A stretch of 35,142 nucleotides of DNA from Lyngbya confervoides BDU141951 (GCF_000817775.3 NZ_JTHE03000067.1:1-35142); one strand, 5' to 3'. Shown: positions 16,618-26,225, counted from the first letter of the stretch. Notes: a model not told the origin generated them from the sequence alone. Made by a program: numbers and translations.

Positions 16618-19549
16618 GCTGACCGCTTGCCTTAAAGCGGACTCATTGGAAACCATATTTCGCCCGCTCTCTCGTCATGTACTGGGAGTGCTGACCGCTT
16701 GCCTTAAAGCGGACTCATTGGAAACGGCTCCCCGTTACCGAGGAAGTAATGCAGGAGAAACTCGCTGACCGCTTGCCTTAAAGCGGACTCATTGGAAACC
16801 TGGGTCAGCCGTTCTGTGTACTGGACCCGCGTCCATTGCTGACCGCTTGCCTTAAAGCGGACTCATTGGAAACTTAGGCACCACTAATTTAACAGTAGCC
16901 TTGTACTTTTGGCTGACCGCTTGCCTTAAAGCGGACTCATTGGAAACCGGGCTGTTGCCAGCCCGTTTTTTAGTTTGTGTTATAGCTGACCGCTTGCCTT
17001 AAAGCGGACTCATTGGAAACCCCCACCTTCTCTGGAGGATGGCCTCATGGTAGGCTGCTGACCGCTTGCCTTAAAGCGGACTCATTGGAAACTCCTTTCC
17101 GCTGCAACCGGCGGAACCATGTATATGAGTGCGCTGACCGCTTGCCTTAAAGCGGACTCATTGGAAACTTAGGAGAGATATTCCTCATACGCCCAGGAGG
17201 AGAGGTTAAGCTGACCGCTTGCCTTAAAGCGGACTCATTGGAAACTTATTGGCGGTGCCGGTAAATCGGCCATGTTCCCGCTGGCTGACCGCTTGCCTTA
17301 AAGCGGACTCATTGGAAACTTCCGGAAAGTGCCGCGCGATGCCTGGAATGACAACATGGTGCTGACCGCTTGCCTTAAAGCGGACTCATTGGAAACAGGT
17401 AAACCTAGACAACCTGGACGCGCTGTCTAAGTGCTGACCGCTTGCCTTAAAGCGGACTCATTGGAAACGGTCACTAAATGGTGATTTTCAATTTTATTGT
17501 ATAATTGCTGACCGCTTGCCTTAAAGCGGACTCATTGGAAACATCTCATTGCCTCACTATCCTTCAATGATGGATATACGGCTGACCGCTTGCCTTAAAG
17601 CGGACTCATTGGAAACTCATACGAGAGGATTAGCTTGTCTTTTCTGTAGAGTTCCGCTGACCGCTTGCCTTAAAGCGGACTCATTGGAAACACTCGGTCG
17701 AAAACCGAAGAAGAGCGCCAATCTGAGGCTGACCGCTTGCCTTAAAGCGGACTCATTGGAAACTTTATTTACCCTGACCAGCCGGTGGTTTATGAAGGTT
17801 GCTGACCGCTTGCCTTAAAGCGGACTCATTGGAAACTTGGACATGGTTTTTACCTTTGATAAACAACAACTAACGTGCTGACCGCTTGCCTTAAAGCGGA
17901 CTCATTGGAAACCAAGGGCAGCCTCCGGTAGTTCGGAGTGGTGACCATAGCAAGCTGACCGCTTGCCTTAAAGCGGACTCATTGGAAACTAGGGGAGGGT
18001 AACTAAAGGTTCAACTTGGTTAGACCAGCTGACCGCTTGCCTTAAAGCGGACTCATTGGAAACTCATCACGCCCGTGAAGCGTGAGCTCTGTTTGGCTAA
18101 GGCTGACCGCTTGCCTTAAAGCGGACTCATTGGAAACAATTCCTGCTTGTTCATACCTGTTCCTAAAAAGTTAGGCTGACCGCTTGCCTTAAAGCGGACT
18201 CATTGGAAACTGACACATCGACCAACCATTCCCGTTCAGCCGTCTTTTTGCTGACCGCTTGCCTTAAAGCGGACTCATTGGAAACTCGTCTCTACCATGC
18301 AGAGTGAGTTCGGTCGAGGCTAGAAACTTGCTGACCGCTTGCCTTAAAGCGGACTCATTGGAAACCTGATCAGATCGTTGGCCGCGCTCTGATCTAGATA
18401 CAGGCTGACCGCTTGCCTTAAAGCGGACTCATTGGAAACTTATTCTTCGTCGATCAGGTCCCAATCCTGATCCTGGGGCTGACCGCTTGCCTTAAAGCGG
18501 ACTCATTGGAAACGCTTCAGGCTCTGCTGCCACAGAAGCAGCAGGTTGCCGCTGACCGCTTGCCTTAAAGCGGACTCATTGGAAACACGGGGTTTCCCCC
18601 GTCTTCTTCTTCCCAAACTATCCCGCTGACCGCTTGCCTTAAAGCGGACTCATTGGAAACTGTCGTATTGCCCGCCTCTATCAAAGCAGGCCGTCCCCGC
18701 GTGCTGACCGCTTGCCTTAAAGCGGACTCATTGGAAACTGCTGGCCCCGGTGCCCCGGGGGTACACCCAAATTGTGCTGACCGCTTGCCTTAAAGCGGAC
18801 TCATTGGAAACCCAGGAATACCTCGGCTTTACCGTCCACTCTCCGGGTCGCTGACCGCTTGCCTTAAAGCGGACTCATTGGAAACTCGTGCCGCACCGAT
18901 TTTGGGGGTGCCGGTGGGCAATTGCTGACCGCTTGCCTTAAAGCGGACTCATTGGAAACTTCCTTGCGTTACTCACTTGATAGTAGCCTAGAGGCTGCTG
19001 ACCGCTTGCCTTAAAGCGGACTCATTGGAAACAGCAATCGCGTAGGGGAGACACCTGCGTATATCAAAAAGCTGACCGCTTGCCTTAAAGCGGACTCATT
19101 GGAAACTTTACTGTTAAGTGGGGAGGGTGTCCCGTGTGGATACGCTGACCGCTTGCCTTAAAGCGGACTCATTGGAAACGCTTGAGAGGTTAGTCTGGCC
19201 TTGACTACCATCACTCGCTGACCGCTTGCCTTAAAGCGGACTCATTGGAAACTACTCTTAGGATTTGCGTCGTGCGTTGTAATCTTTAGGAGCTGACCGC
19301 TTGCCTTAAAGCGGACTCATTGGAAACGTTCAAGTCGTGACTCGCGGAGAAACTACGATCTCTGTGGCTGACCGCTTGCCTTAAAGCGGACTCATTGGAA
19401 ACCGATCGCTCAGTTGAGCTTTGGTCCAGCTCTCGCATGGGCTGACCGCTTGCCTTAAAGCGGACTCATTGGAAACTATAATGTCCAAGTACAAGTATTT
19501 GATGGTAAAACCAGCTGACCGCTTGCCTTAAAGCGGACTCATTGGAAAC
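16618..19549 (+). CRISPR. CRISPR array, 40 repeats and 39 spacers
   Basis: The repeat is 36 bp, starting GCTGACCGCTTGCC and ending CTCATTGGAAAC. All 40 copies look identical by eye. Spacers are 36-44 bp (mostly 37-39), the wide range typical of type III arrays. The repeat can form a stem of CCGCTT with AAGCGG around a 6-nt loop, leaving a 3' flank. The final 8 nt (TTGGAAAC) would form the 5' tag of crRNA, similar to the common ATTGAAAC tag. Direction is left to right, judged from the repeat end, the leader and promoter on the left and the decayed repeat on the right. Several spacers have an open frame with protein-like sequence, for example one at 17246-17283 reading GGAGKS, a P-loop. Repeat starts are spaced 72-80 bp. 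Confidence 0.99.
16948..16971 (+). terminator. Intrinsic-terminator-like spacer 5
   Basis: Spacer 5 begins with CGGGCTG, loop TTGC, CAGCCCG and then TTTTTT. This is a perfect 7-bp stem with a tetraloop and T-run in the direction of array transcription. It has the form of a rho-independent terminator, probably captured from an invader's terminator. If it works, the 34 spacers beyond it would be under-transcribed. Confidence 0.7.
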
Positions 19550-19585
19550 GGAAGCTTTTGACAGTGGCCGTTCTTAGGGTCTGGG

Positions 19586-19621
19586 GGCCGTCTCTTGCCT
19601 TAAGGCGATCGCAAAGTTGTC
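19586..19621 (+). repeat. Decayed 41st CRISPR repeat
   Basis: Thirty-six bp after the last perfect repeat, exactly one spacer length, the sequence CTTGCCTTAAGGCG matches the repeat core in 13 of 14 positions. In the expected 36-bp register, 20 of 36 bases agree. It is probably the old distal end of the array. A HIP1 site overlaps it and may account for part of the match. Confidence 0.5.
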
Positions 19622-19677
19622 AGTCCCGATCGCCGTGCCCGTCGCTAAGATCATTAAGGTCTCTAATTTCAGCCTCT

Positions 19678-20166
19678 ATGTTTACAGCGATCGCCCAGGA
19701 CTGCGGCTATCAAGATCTCAGTTACACCTACGATCACGATCAACTCCTCGAACTTGCCGAAATCCACCAACCCGGACGGCTAGAGCAAATCACCCAAGAA
19801 CGCGCCCTCCAAGACAGGCGCACCCCTTGGCACATCATCCCCTCCAAAAAAATTATCGACTGGGTGTATCGCCTCGACTACATTTGCGCCCTGGACAGCA
19901 ACAGCATCACCTTTGGATTCGATGCCACTGAAATCCCTGAGCGGGTCGCCTCCAAACAGCAAACCCTCAAAACCCTGCGCCCCCTGTGGCAATCCCTGGG
20001 CGTCTGCAAAGTGGCCGTTGTCCTCCTAATCCCGCCCTCCTCCAGCCCAGATCCCCACTCGCTCAGCTACGTGCAAAGAGACCATCTCGTCGAAGAACTG
20101 TACGAACTGATCACCACCATGCATGAAGCCTCCGCCGACATTCAACGCCATATTCTTGCCTGGTAA
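19678..20166 (+). CDS. Unknown protein between array and effector genes
   Basis: The protein has 162 residues from the ATG at 19678 (MFTAIAQDCGYQDLSY); a longer reading frame to the left runs into the array's tail and is not credible. It is soluble, with no signal. The central part WVYRLDYICALDSNSITFGFDATEIPERVASK, then TLKTLRPLWQSLGVCKVAVVLLIP, alternates predicted strands and helix. The Asp and Lys spacing is loosely like a PD-(D/E)XK nuclease core, but the motif is incomplete by eye. It lies on the same strand as the cas genes, 268 bp before cas10. It was not recognised as a named Cas protein; it may be an accessory or an unrelated gene. Confidence 0.65.
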   Translation: MFTAIAQDCGYQDLSYTYDHDQLLELAEIHQPGRLEQITQERALQDRRTPWHIIPSKKIIDWVYRLDYICALDSNSITFGFDATEIPERVASKQQTLKTLRPLWQSLGVCKVAVVLLIPPSSSPDPHSLSYVQRDHLVEELYELITTMHEASADIQRHILAW

Positions 20167-20433
20167 CCCTCATTGCCAATATTCCATCTCCAGAGGAAAT
20201 AATTCTGCTTAGATCTGAATTCATTATTAAGTAAAGGCGAATTCCTCATAAACATGGGCGAAAATTCCAAAACCGATTCTTTAAGATCCAGCGCCCAACT
20301 CTACCTTTCCATCGAAGGGAGTAGACGTCGGGCAAGCCTCTAGCGTCCCAACCCAGCTCATACAGGTGACCTCAATAGCCATTGATAGAGGTTTCCCAGC
20401 TTGTTATGGACGCCGATAACCCATCCTATTCCT

Positions 20434-22098
20434 ATGCCCGATCTCCCCTACACCATCATCACCTTTGCACCCGTTCAGGGCTTTATCGAAAAATCCCGCA
20501 AACTCAGAGATTTATACGGTAGCTCTTTCCTGTTATCCTACCTGGCGCGATCGCTGCATAATTTCGCCATTCAGCAGCAACTCCAGGTGATTGCCCCCGC
20601 CACCACCCATCTCACCCAAGGCATCCCCAATCAACTCATCATCAAAGGCGACCTGCCTCAGGAGCAGGCCCAGCAGCACTTTCAACACACCTGGGCTCAG
20701 GTTGTGACCACCTGTCGTCAAACCCTGGAAAGGAAAATCCGCCGCGATGACTACCAATGGAAACGAGCCTGGGATAACTGGAAAAACCACTGCTGGGAAT
20801 TTTTCTGGGTCCAGTCAGACCCCGGCGGTAGCATTTCCGAAGCCCGGCAGCGCATGAATGATGTCAAACGCGCCCGCGCCTGGACAGGAATCAACTGGGT
20901 TGGCGAAAGCTCCACCCTGTCCGGGATGGATGCCATCGCCTGGCCGGGAATGCTCGATCGCACCCATCCCAAATATCGCCATGGATCTGCCGCCACCTTG
21001 AAAGCTGAAATCGATGAATTTTATCAGCAGCTGAGTGCCGCGTGGGGAACAGGGTTTTTCGATGAAACCGAACGCCTGAGTATCCCTGAACTGATCAAAC
21101 GCCTCATTACCCACCCAGAAGTGCAAAATTCCCCTGAACTGAAGGGCGATCGCCTCCCAGAAATAGACAATCTGCAAAATTTTACCGACCTCAACCGCCT
21201 CGACAATCCCCGGTGGACCGGCTGGTTCCAGGGCGATGGCGACTCCATTGGGGATTATCTGCGCCGCCAAGCCGGGGATAGCGCCGACCCTGCTCAGGAA
21301 GAAGCCGCCATCCAGCCCTTTAGTACCGCCATGATTGAGTGGGCCAAAGACTTCAAAGAAGAGTTTGATCAGAACGAGCCAGGGCGAATCATCTATGCCG
21401 GAGGCGACGACTTTTTGGGCGTTCTGTACCAGGGGAACCCCCTCACCCTGGCAGACTGCCTGGACTGGCTGTATCAGTTTCCCGACCTCTGGCGCAGACA
21501 CCGCCAACCCATCACCGTCAGCGTAGGCTTCGTTTGGGCCGCCCCCGGTGTCCCCCAGCGCGATATTTTGCAACATTGCAAACAGGCGGAAAAATCCGCC
21601 AAACAGCAGGGACGCGATCGCGTTGCCCTGCGCATCCTCTTCAACGGCGGCAACCATCTGCAATGGTCCTGCCCCTGGCATCTGTTAAAACCTATCTTGA
21701 CAGCCTACCGCGATCGCGAAGGTCACCTCCACGATCAATCCCCCAACTGGACCCACCTGAACGAAGATGTCCAAGCCCTGCGATCGCGGCATGCCTTCAC
21801 CCCCACCAGCAGTCTCATTGCCCTGGAGTTATTCAAGATTTACTTTCCCCATTGCTCCCATCAGGCCTTCATTTTGGATCCCAATCGCTGGTATAACCCC
21901 GACCCAGGCAACCCGTTCCAGCTAGATCCGCCCTACCACAGCGGTATTTTGGGCCAAAAAACCGCAGCCTCAGCTCCCCAGGCCGAATTTAACCAGTGGC
22001 TGATCGACCTGGCCCAAATTAGTCTGCACCTGTCTCCACAAACCACACCAAAATCGGCCCCCCCCTCTCCGACCGCATCAGGCTCTCATCGTGTTTAA
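20434..22098 (+). CDS. cmr2: Type III-B Cas10 (Cmr2) without HD domain
   Basis: This 554-residue protein starts directly with the first palm region (ITFAPVQGFIEKSRKLRDLYGSS); the N-terminal HD nuclease of full Cmr2 (often over 800 residues) is absent. The palm/cyclase site is intact: GDGDSIGDYL and G323-G-D-D326 in IIYAGGDDFLG. FVWAAPGVPQRDILQHCKQAEKSAK follows, as in Cas10. It should therefore make cyclic oligoadenylate from ATP when target RNA is bound, but not cut DNA. The ATG at 20434 fits the family start; a TTG at 20401 is possible. It overlaps cmr3 by 8 nt. The rest of the complex follows in order. Confidence 0.93.
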   Translation: MPDLPYTIITFAPVQGFIEKSRKLRDLYGSSFLLSYLARSLHNFAIQQQLQVIAPATTHLTQGIPNQLIIKGDLPQEQAQQHFQHTWAQVVTTCRQTLERKIRRDDYQWKRAWDNWKNHCWEFFWVQSDPGGSISEARQRMNDVKRARAWTGINWVGESSTLSGMDAIAWPGMLDRTHPKYRHGSAATLKAEIDEFYQQLSAAWGTGFFDETERLSIPELIKRLITHPEVQNSPELKGDRLPEIDNLQNFTDLNRLDNPRWTGWFQGDGDSIGDYLRRQAGDSADPAQEEAAIQPFSTAMIEWAKDFKEEFDQNEPGRIIYAGGDDFLGVLYQGNPLTLADCLDWLYQFPDLWRRHRQPITVSVGFVWAAPGVPQRDILQHCKQAEKSAKQQGRDRVALRILFNGGNHLQWSCPWHLLKPILTAYRDREGHLHDQSPNWTHLNEDVQALRSRHAFTPTSSLIALELFKIYFPHCSHQAFILDPNRWYNPDPGNPFQLDPPYHSGILGQKTAASAPQAEFNQWLIDLAQISLHLSPQTTPKSAPPSPTASGSHRV

Positions 22099-23188
22099 AT
22101 ATCTCATTCTCCTCGATCCCCTTGGCTTCCTCTACGGCAGTTCTGGCCCCTTTCTCTCCCCCGAGAATCTGGTCGGGCTAGCCAGTCAGACCTTTCCCCC
22201 CCAAGCCCCAGCCCTAGCGGGATTGGTGGCCCATGCCCTGAGCGAAACCCTCAGCCCCGGCGATCGCCAACCAGCGCTCTCCCAACTGTTTGTAGCTGGT
22301 CCGTTTTGGTCCTTTAAGGAAAACCCACAAAACTTCTGTGTGCCAACGCCATTCTGCTATTTAGCCACCACTCCCGCCGATCAGATCACGGCAATGGGCA
22401 CCGACATTCAGCCCAAAACCCTTGAACAGCTGCAGCCGCAATTTTCTGAAAGTGATCCCCCCCGCTGGCTCCGGGCCAATGGCCACAAGATCAGCGGGAA
22501 ATTCGACACCCAGACCTGGATGCCCATTCAGCAGTGGAAACAGCCTCACATTGCCTATGGCAATCCCTGGATTAACCTGCCCCACCTGCATCCCCGACTA
22601 GAGACCGATCAGCGTCGGGTGGTAAGCGATGAGGAGCAGGGCAGCCTGTTTCTGGAAAATGCGGTGCAGCTGAATCCCCAAGTCTGCCTCGCCTATCTCT
22701 CCAATACGCCCATCCCCGACGGCTGGTATCGCTTTGGTGGAGAGGGTCACCTGGTCCAGCTCACCTGTCTGGGTCTGGCCCGATCCACCCAAGCCCTACT
22801 GTCTGAATCCCTGGGGCAGACCTTTGCCACCCTCACTCCCGCCATTTGGGGATCTAATCGCTTCTCCCTGCGCTATCCCCCGCAATGGGACCAATGGGAG
22901 GGGTCTGTTCACCTGTGGACCGATCGAGCCACCTCCTTTCGGTTTCGCCTGGGAGGAGAAGCCCAAGGTCCCAAGCGCCTTTCCCGAGGACGCTATGCCG
23001 TTTCCGCCGGAACGGTCTACCACCTGCCTCAATCCCTGGAGGCTTGGGAGAATTGGCCATACTCCGATCACCCTGCCGAAGCCGAATCTCCCATAGATGC
23101 AGAAACCCTGGAGGCAACCTGGTTTCCCACCGAGGGCTACTCCTTCAAACATTGGGGCTGCGGACTGGCTCTCCCCCTCAACCTGTAA
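22091..23188 (+). CDS. cmr3: Cmr3, Cas5-type subunit
   Basis: The protein has 365 residues with a GTG start inside the end of cmr2. The start FKYLILLDPLGFLYGSSGPF and the block RLETDQRRVVSDEEQGSLFLENAVQL correspond to the Cmr3 region that reads GIGRD...ARE..LYT in other species. RFGGEGHLVQL is the glycine-rich loop. Cmr3 holds the 5' tag of crRNA at the foot of the complex next to Cas10. The order cmr2-cmr3-cmr4-cmr5 fits type III-B. Confidence 0.88.
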   Translation: MFKYLILLDPLGFLYGSSGPFLSPENLVGLASQTFPPQAPALAGLVAHALSETLSPGDRQPALSQLFVAGPFWSFKENPQNFCVPTPFCYLATTPADQITAMGTDIQPKTLEQLQPQFSESDPPRWLRANGHKISGKFDTQTWMPIQQWKQPHIAYGNPWINLPHLHPRLETDQRRVVSDEEQGSLFLENAVQLNPQVCLAYLSNTPIPDGWYRFGGEGHLVQLTCLGLARSTQALLSESLGQTFATLTPAIWGSNRFSLRYPPQWDQWEGSVHLWTDRATSFRFRLGGEAQGPKRLSRGRYAVSAGTVYHLPQSLEAWENWPYSDHPAEAESPIDAETLEATWFPTEGYSFKHWGCGLALPLNL

Positions 23189-23233
23189 TATCTCACCCTA
23201 ACTTTTTTGGTTAATTTTTTAGTTCAGTGATCT

Positions 23234-24055
23234 ATGTACAAACGTGAATATGGCATTCTGCGCACCCTGGCTCCCCTGCATGTCGGAGCCTCGGCTGGAG
23301 AAGAAACGGGCAACCTCAACCTCATCTTTCGCGATCAATTTACCCAAACCGGCATCATTCCCGGCAGCTCTCTTCGGGGGCGGTTTCGAGCCGATATGCG
23401 AGGAGGGGAAGGCGATGAAAATTATTGGTATGGCCACCACGCAGAGAAGGGAAAAGAAGACGCCACCACAGAAGCGCTCGTCAAGTTTGAATACGCCTCT
23501 CTGGTCTGGCTGCCGGTGTTTTGTCCTGGCCAGCCTATTGTTTGGGTCAGTTGTCCAGTCTTACTCAAGCGTTATCAGCAAATCACAGGGATAACGGCAA
23601 CCCTGCCCAAGCCCTACTCTGCATCCTCAGGACTCCCAGGAAAGCAGACGGGTGATCAGGGCAAGGTGTTGTTCTTTAACCTCGGCTTTATCAAGGTCAA
23701 ACATCAAGTCGATCTAAAATCATGGGTTCCCTCCGGTGTTGATTTGGACCCTCACTTATTGCTGGTAGTGGATGACGCGGATATCAGTACGATTCATGAT
23801 ATGTCTCTCTATCGCCAGAGTCGAGTCAAGCTCAAAGATGACAGTAAGCAAGTAGATGGCGGCGCATTTTTTAATGTGGAAGCCTTACCGGAAGGGTCTG
23901 TCCTGGTGTTTCCAGTGGCCATCAAAGAGTCTTCCCAGGGAACCTGGAGTCCCTTTGGAGGGAATGGAACTCAACGAAAGCAGACCAGCGAATTGTATTT
24001 TGGCGGACTGGAGTCGATTGGCTTCGGGCGTTGCCAGGTCGTGTTAGGAGAATAG
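23234..24055 (+). CDS. cmr4: Cmr4, Cas7-type backbone subunit
   Basis: The protein has 273 residues. The Cas7/RAMP marks are LHVGAS near residue 15, the crRNA-binding block IIPGSSLRGRFR at 41-52, and a C-terminal GGLESIGFGRCQV glycine loop. Several copies form the backbone along crRNA. Active Cmr4/Csm3 proteins cut target RNA with an Asp about 13-15 residues before the IPGSS block; here that stretch reads GNLNLIFRD, with Leu or Asn at the aligned place. Target cleavage may therefore be lost (see findings). It lies 45 bp after cmr3 and 5 bp before cmr5. Confidence 0.9.
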   Translation: MYKREYGILRTLAPLHVGASAGEETGNLNLIFRDQFTQTGIIPGSSLRGRFRADMRGGEGDENYWYGHHAEKGKEDATTEALVKFEYASLVWLPVFCPGQPIVWVSCPVLLKRYQQITGITATLPKPYSASSGLPGKQTGDQGKVLFFNLGFIKVKHQVDLKSWVPSGVDLDPHLLLVVDDADISTIHDMSLYRQSRVKLKDDSKQVDGGAFFNVEALPEGSVLVFPVAIKESSQGTWSPFGGNGTQRKQTSELYFGGLESIGFGRCQVVLGE

Positions 24056-24060
24056 GCGCG

Positions 24061-24447
24061 ATGACGATGAAAATGTACCACCTCGATCAAGCCGCTCAGA
24101 GCCTTGTTTTAAAAGCCCTACAGCGCGATCCAGAATCTTTAAGTCAAGCCTATAAGATGCGTATGGCAGTGGCCTACGGTCTAGAGCGCTTTTGGGGGGA
24201 AACGCTTCGACTGAATGGCCCCAAAGCCACGTACTGGCAGGAAACCTGGAATGAATTGGTAGAAATCCTAGCAGAAGCCGGTCTGGCCCTTCCGAACGAC
24301 CGCCCCAGTGATGTAGAGGGCATCAAGAAAATGGCGGGTAAGTTATGGGCGATTCCAGTGGAAAAGCAACGAATTGCGATCGCCGTACTCACCCAGCTTT
24401 GCGACAGCCTTGTCTGGTGGACACAACGCTATAAAGGGAGTCGGTAA
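24061..24447 (+). CDS. cmr5: Cmr5, small (Cas11) subunit
   Basis: This 128-residue all-helical protein has the Cmr5 start LDQAAQSLVLKAL. SLSQAYKMRMAVAYGLERFWGETLR and CDSLVWWTQRYKGSR follow. It forms the inner filament that holds target RNA along the backbone. The ATG at 24061 was chosen; an in-frame ATG at 24031 lies inside cmr4. There are only 2 bp to the next gene. Confidence 0.85.
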   Translation: MTMKMYHLDQAAQSLVLKALQRDPESLSQAYKMRMAVAYGLERFWGETLRLNGPKATYWQETWNELVEILAEAGLALPNDRPSDVEGIKKMAGKLWAIPVEKQRIAIAVLTQLCDSLVWWTQRYKGSR

Positions 24448-24449
24448 TC

Positions 24450-26144
24450 ATGGATGCCTCCAAAGTTCCCCTGATGTTCCGTGCCCAGATCCGGGGGCGA
24501 TGTCAACTCCAATATTTGCCTCACCGTGAAGATCCAGACTCTGTGCTGTGGGTGGATGAATGGGTCGATAAAGCCTACCCCAACGGTCCAGAGTTTGGTG
24601 ATGAGGTCCAGACGAAAACCTATCAAGTTTCCTGGCGCTTTGTCACCAATGGGGGTCAGGATGAGGGAGTGATTCGGCCTGTGATTGGTGCCTATGGGTG
24701 GCCCTTTTATCCAGGGAGCAGCATGAAAGGAGTATTTCGCCAAGCTGGAGAAACTTTGGAGCAAAAGGGTGTAATTCCTCCTGGAACAATCGCGCTCTAC
24801 TGCGGCAAGGATGACACGTTATCACCAGGAGTGTTGCGATTTCATGGAGGCTACCCCAACAACTTGAATTGGACAGATCAATTAATCGATGTGGTGCATC
24901 CGCAGCAAAACTGGCAAGTTGAAACGGAAAACACTAAAAATAAACAAGGAGGTGCCTTTTCCCAAATCTCTCTCTACCAGCCAGAGCTAAAGTTTGGAAT
25001 TTCTACCACTGATCCTGAAAAAGTCGATTGGGATTTAGTCTGGCAGATTTGGGAAAAGGGCTTAACTCAGGGGCTAGGCTGTCGCGTAAGTGCGGGCTAT
25101 GGCCAGTTTGAGCACACCAAAGAGAAACCTCTCCTTTCCTTTCATCTTAAAGGGCAAGGTCCAGCCTCAAAGTCGATTGATGACTCATTAGAATTCCGAC
25201 CCAATATTTTTCGGGCAGCCTTGCGCGGCCATGCCATGCGAATCTTTGGCGGGTTAACCACTGAGAAAAATGCCCGACAGATTGTTCAGCAGCTGTTTGG
25301 GGGCATCCACCAGGGCACCCACTGGGGACTATTGCAGATGAACTTCCAGCAAAAATCGTTGAACATTTCTCAGGAGAATGCAACCTATCGAGTTGAGGGA
25401 AAGCTGGTTTGGTCACTGACGCGATCGCTCCCAGCAGATCAGTCCAAGGCCTTGAAAAAGCTCTGTCAGAGTTTGCTGCAGTTTGCGATGGTGTTTGGTG
25501 GCTTTGGCAAATCTTGGAGAAGAGCTGATCACCGGCTCTTTATGGAAGGATACGAAGACCATATCATTGGCTGTCATTGGCAATGGGCCAGTGACTATGA
25601 TCTGGTTAGAACCAATCCGGTACGACAGCTAGCGGATATTGCGCCCTTTATTGAGAAGGTTCGAGAGGTCGCCCAGACCTGGATGAGTTTACAGGGCTAT
25701 CATCCCACTCACAACCAACTGGCACCCTGGCGAGAGAGCTGGCACCCTGACAATGTGTTGGTCTGGGGTCGATTTGCTGGAGATGTAGAATCAAAAGTTC
25801 GAGGGGTGGAGGATTGTCAGGCGATTTCCTGGCTGCACGAGCCGTACCGATATGAGTATCGCCAGGGTCAAACCATTCCCCTGACCATTAAAGGTAGCAC
25901 CGTTGCGGGGGGATTGAACCAGATCGGTCGAATTTGGCATCGGATGTACCCGATTGTGACCCGCAAGAGAGACCCGAACGATGAGGCTAACCGGCTCCCT
26001 AAAATCACTCCCTTTTACCTGGAATTGCTCACTCTGTTTCCTGATGATTCAAAAGACTGTAAAAAATTCATCCAATTTCTTCAATCAGAACAGTCTGATT
26101 TTGAATGCTTGTGGGGAATTATGAGCAATCAGAGTCTCGTGTAG
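24450..26144 (+). CDS. cmr6: Cmr6-like protein with a Cmr1-like second half
   Basis: At 564 residues it is about twice the size of ordinary Cmr6. Residues 1-240 hold a Cmr6-type RAMP domain: WPFYPGSSMKGVFRQAGETL and the glycine loop LGCRVSAGYGQF. From about residue 250 a second RAMP domain begins with FRPNIFRAALRGHAMRIFGG, followed by QLFGGI and VFGGFGKSWRRADHRLF, which resembles Cmr1 (RGLLR...LFG, and GG.G..SRRG). There is no separate cmr1. The simplest reading is a Cmr6-Cmr1 fusion that caps the far end of the complex and holds the 3' part of crRNA. The second-half assignment rests on motifs only; a duplicated Cmr6 domain is the alternative. Confidence 0.8.
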   Translation: MDASKVPLMFRAQIRGRCQLQYLPHREDPDSVLWVDEWVDKAYPNGPEFGDEVQTKTYQVSWRFVTNGGQDEGVIRPVIGAYGWPFYPGSSMKGVFRQAGETLEQKGVIPPGTIALYCGKDDTLSPGVLRFHGGYPNNLNWTDQLIDVVHPQQNWQVETENTKNKQGGAFSQISLYQPELKFGISTTDPEKVDWDLVWQIWEKGLTQGLGCRVSAGYGQFEHTKEKPLLSFHLKGQGPASKSIDDSLEFRPNIFRAALRGHAMRIFGGLTTEKNARQIVQQLFGGIHQGTHWGLLQMNFQQKSLNISQENATYRVEGKLVWSLTRSLPADQSKALKKLCQSLLQFAMVFGGFGKSWRRADHRLFMEGYEDHIIGCHWQWASDYDLVRTNPVRQLADIAPFIEKVREVAQTWMSLQGYHPTHNQLAPWRESWHPDNVLVWGRFAGDVESKVRGVEDCQAISWLHEPYRYEYRQGQTIPLTIKGSTVAGGLNQIGRIWHRMYPIVTRKRDPNDEANRLPKITPFYLELLTLFPDDSKDCKKFIQFLQSEQSDFECLWGIMSNQSLV

Positions 26145-26225
26145 CTTGAAGTTTGAGGTGTTCGTCAGGGATAATCCTCTCAAAGTCAGAGGAGTTTGCG
26201 ATTTTAGCAAGGAGACTGGCCAGAG

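Noticed and set aside
17549-17818. 89-residue frame with repeated LTACLKADSLET
   Set aside because: It is translation of CRISPR repeats and spacers; the repeated peptide is the repeat itself.
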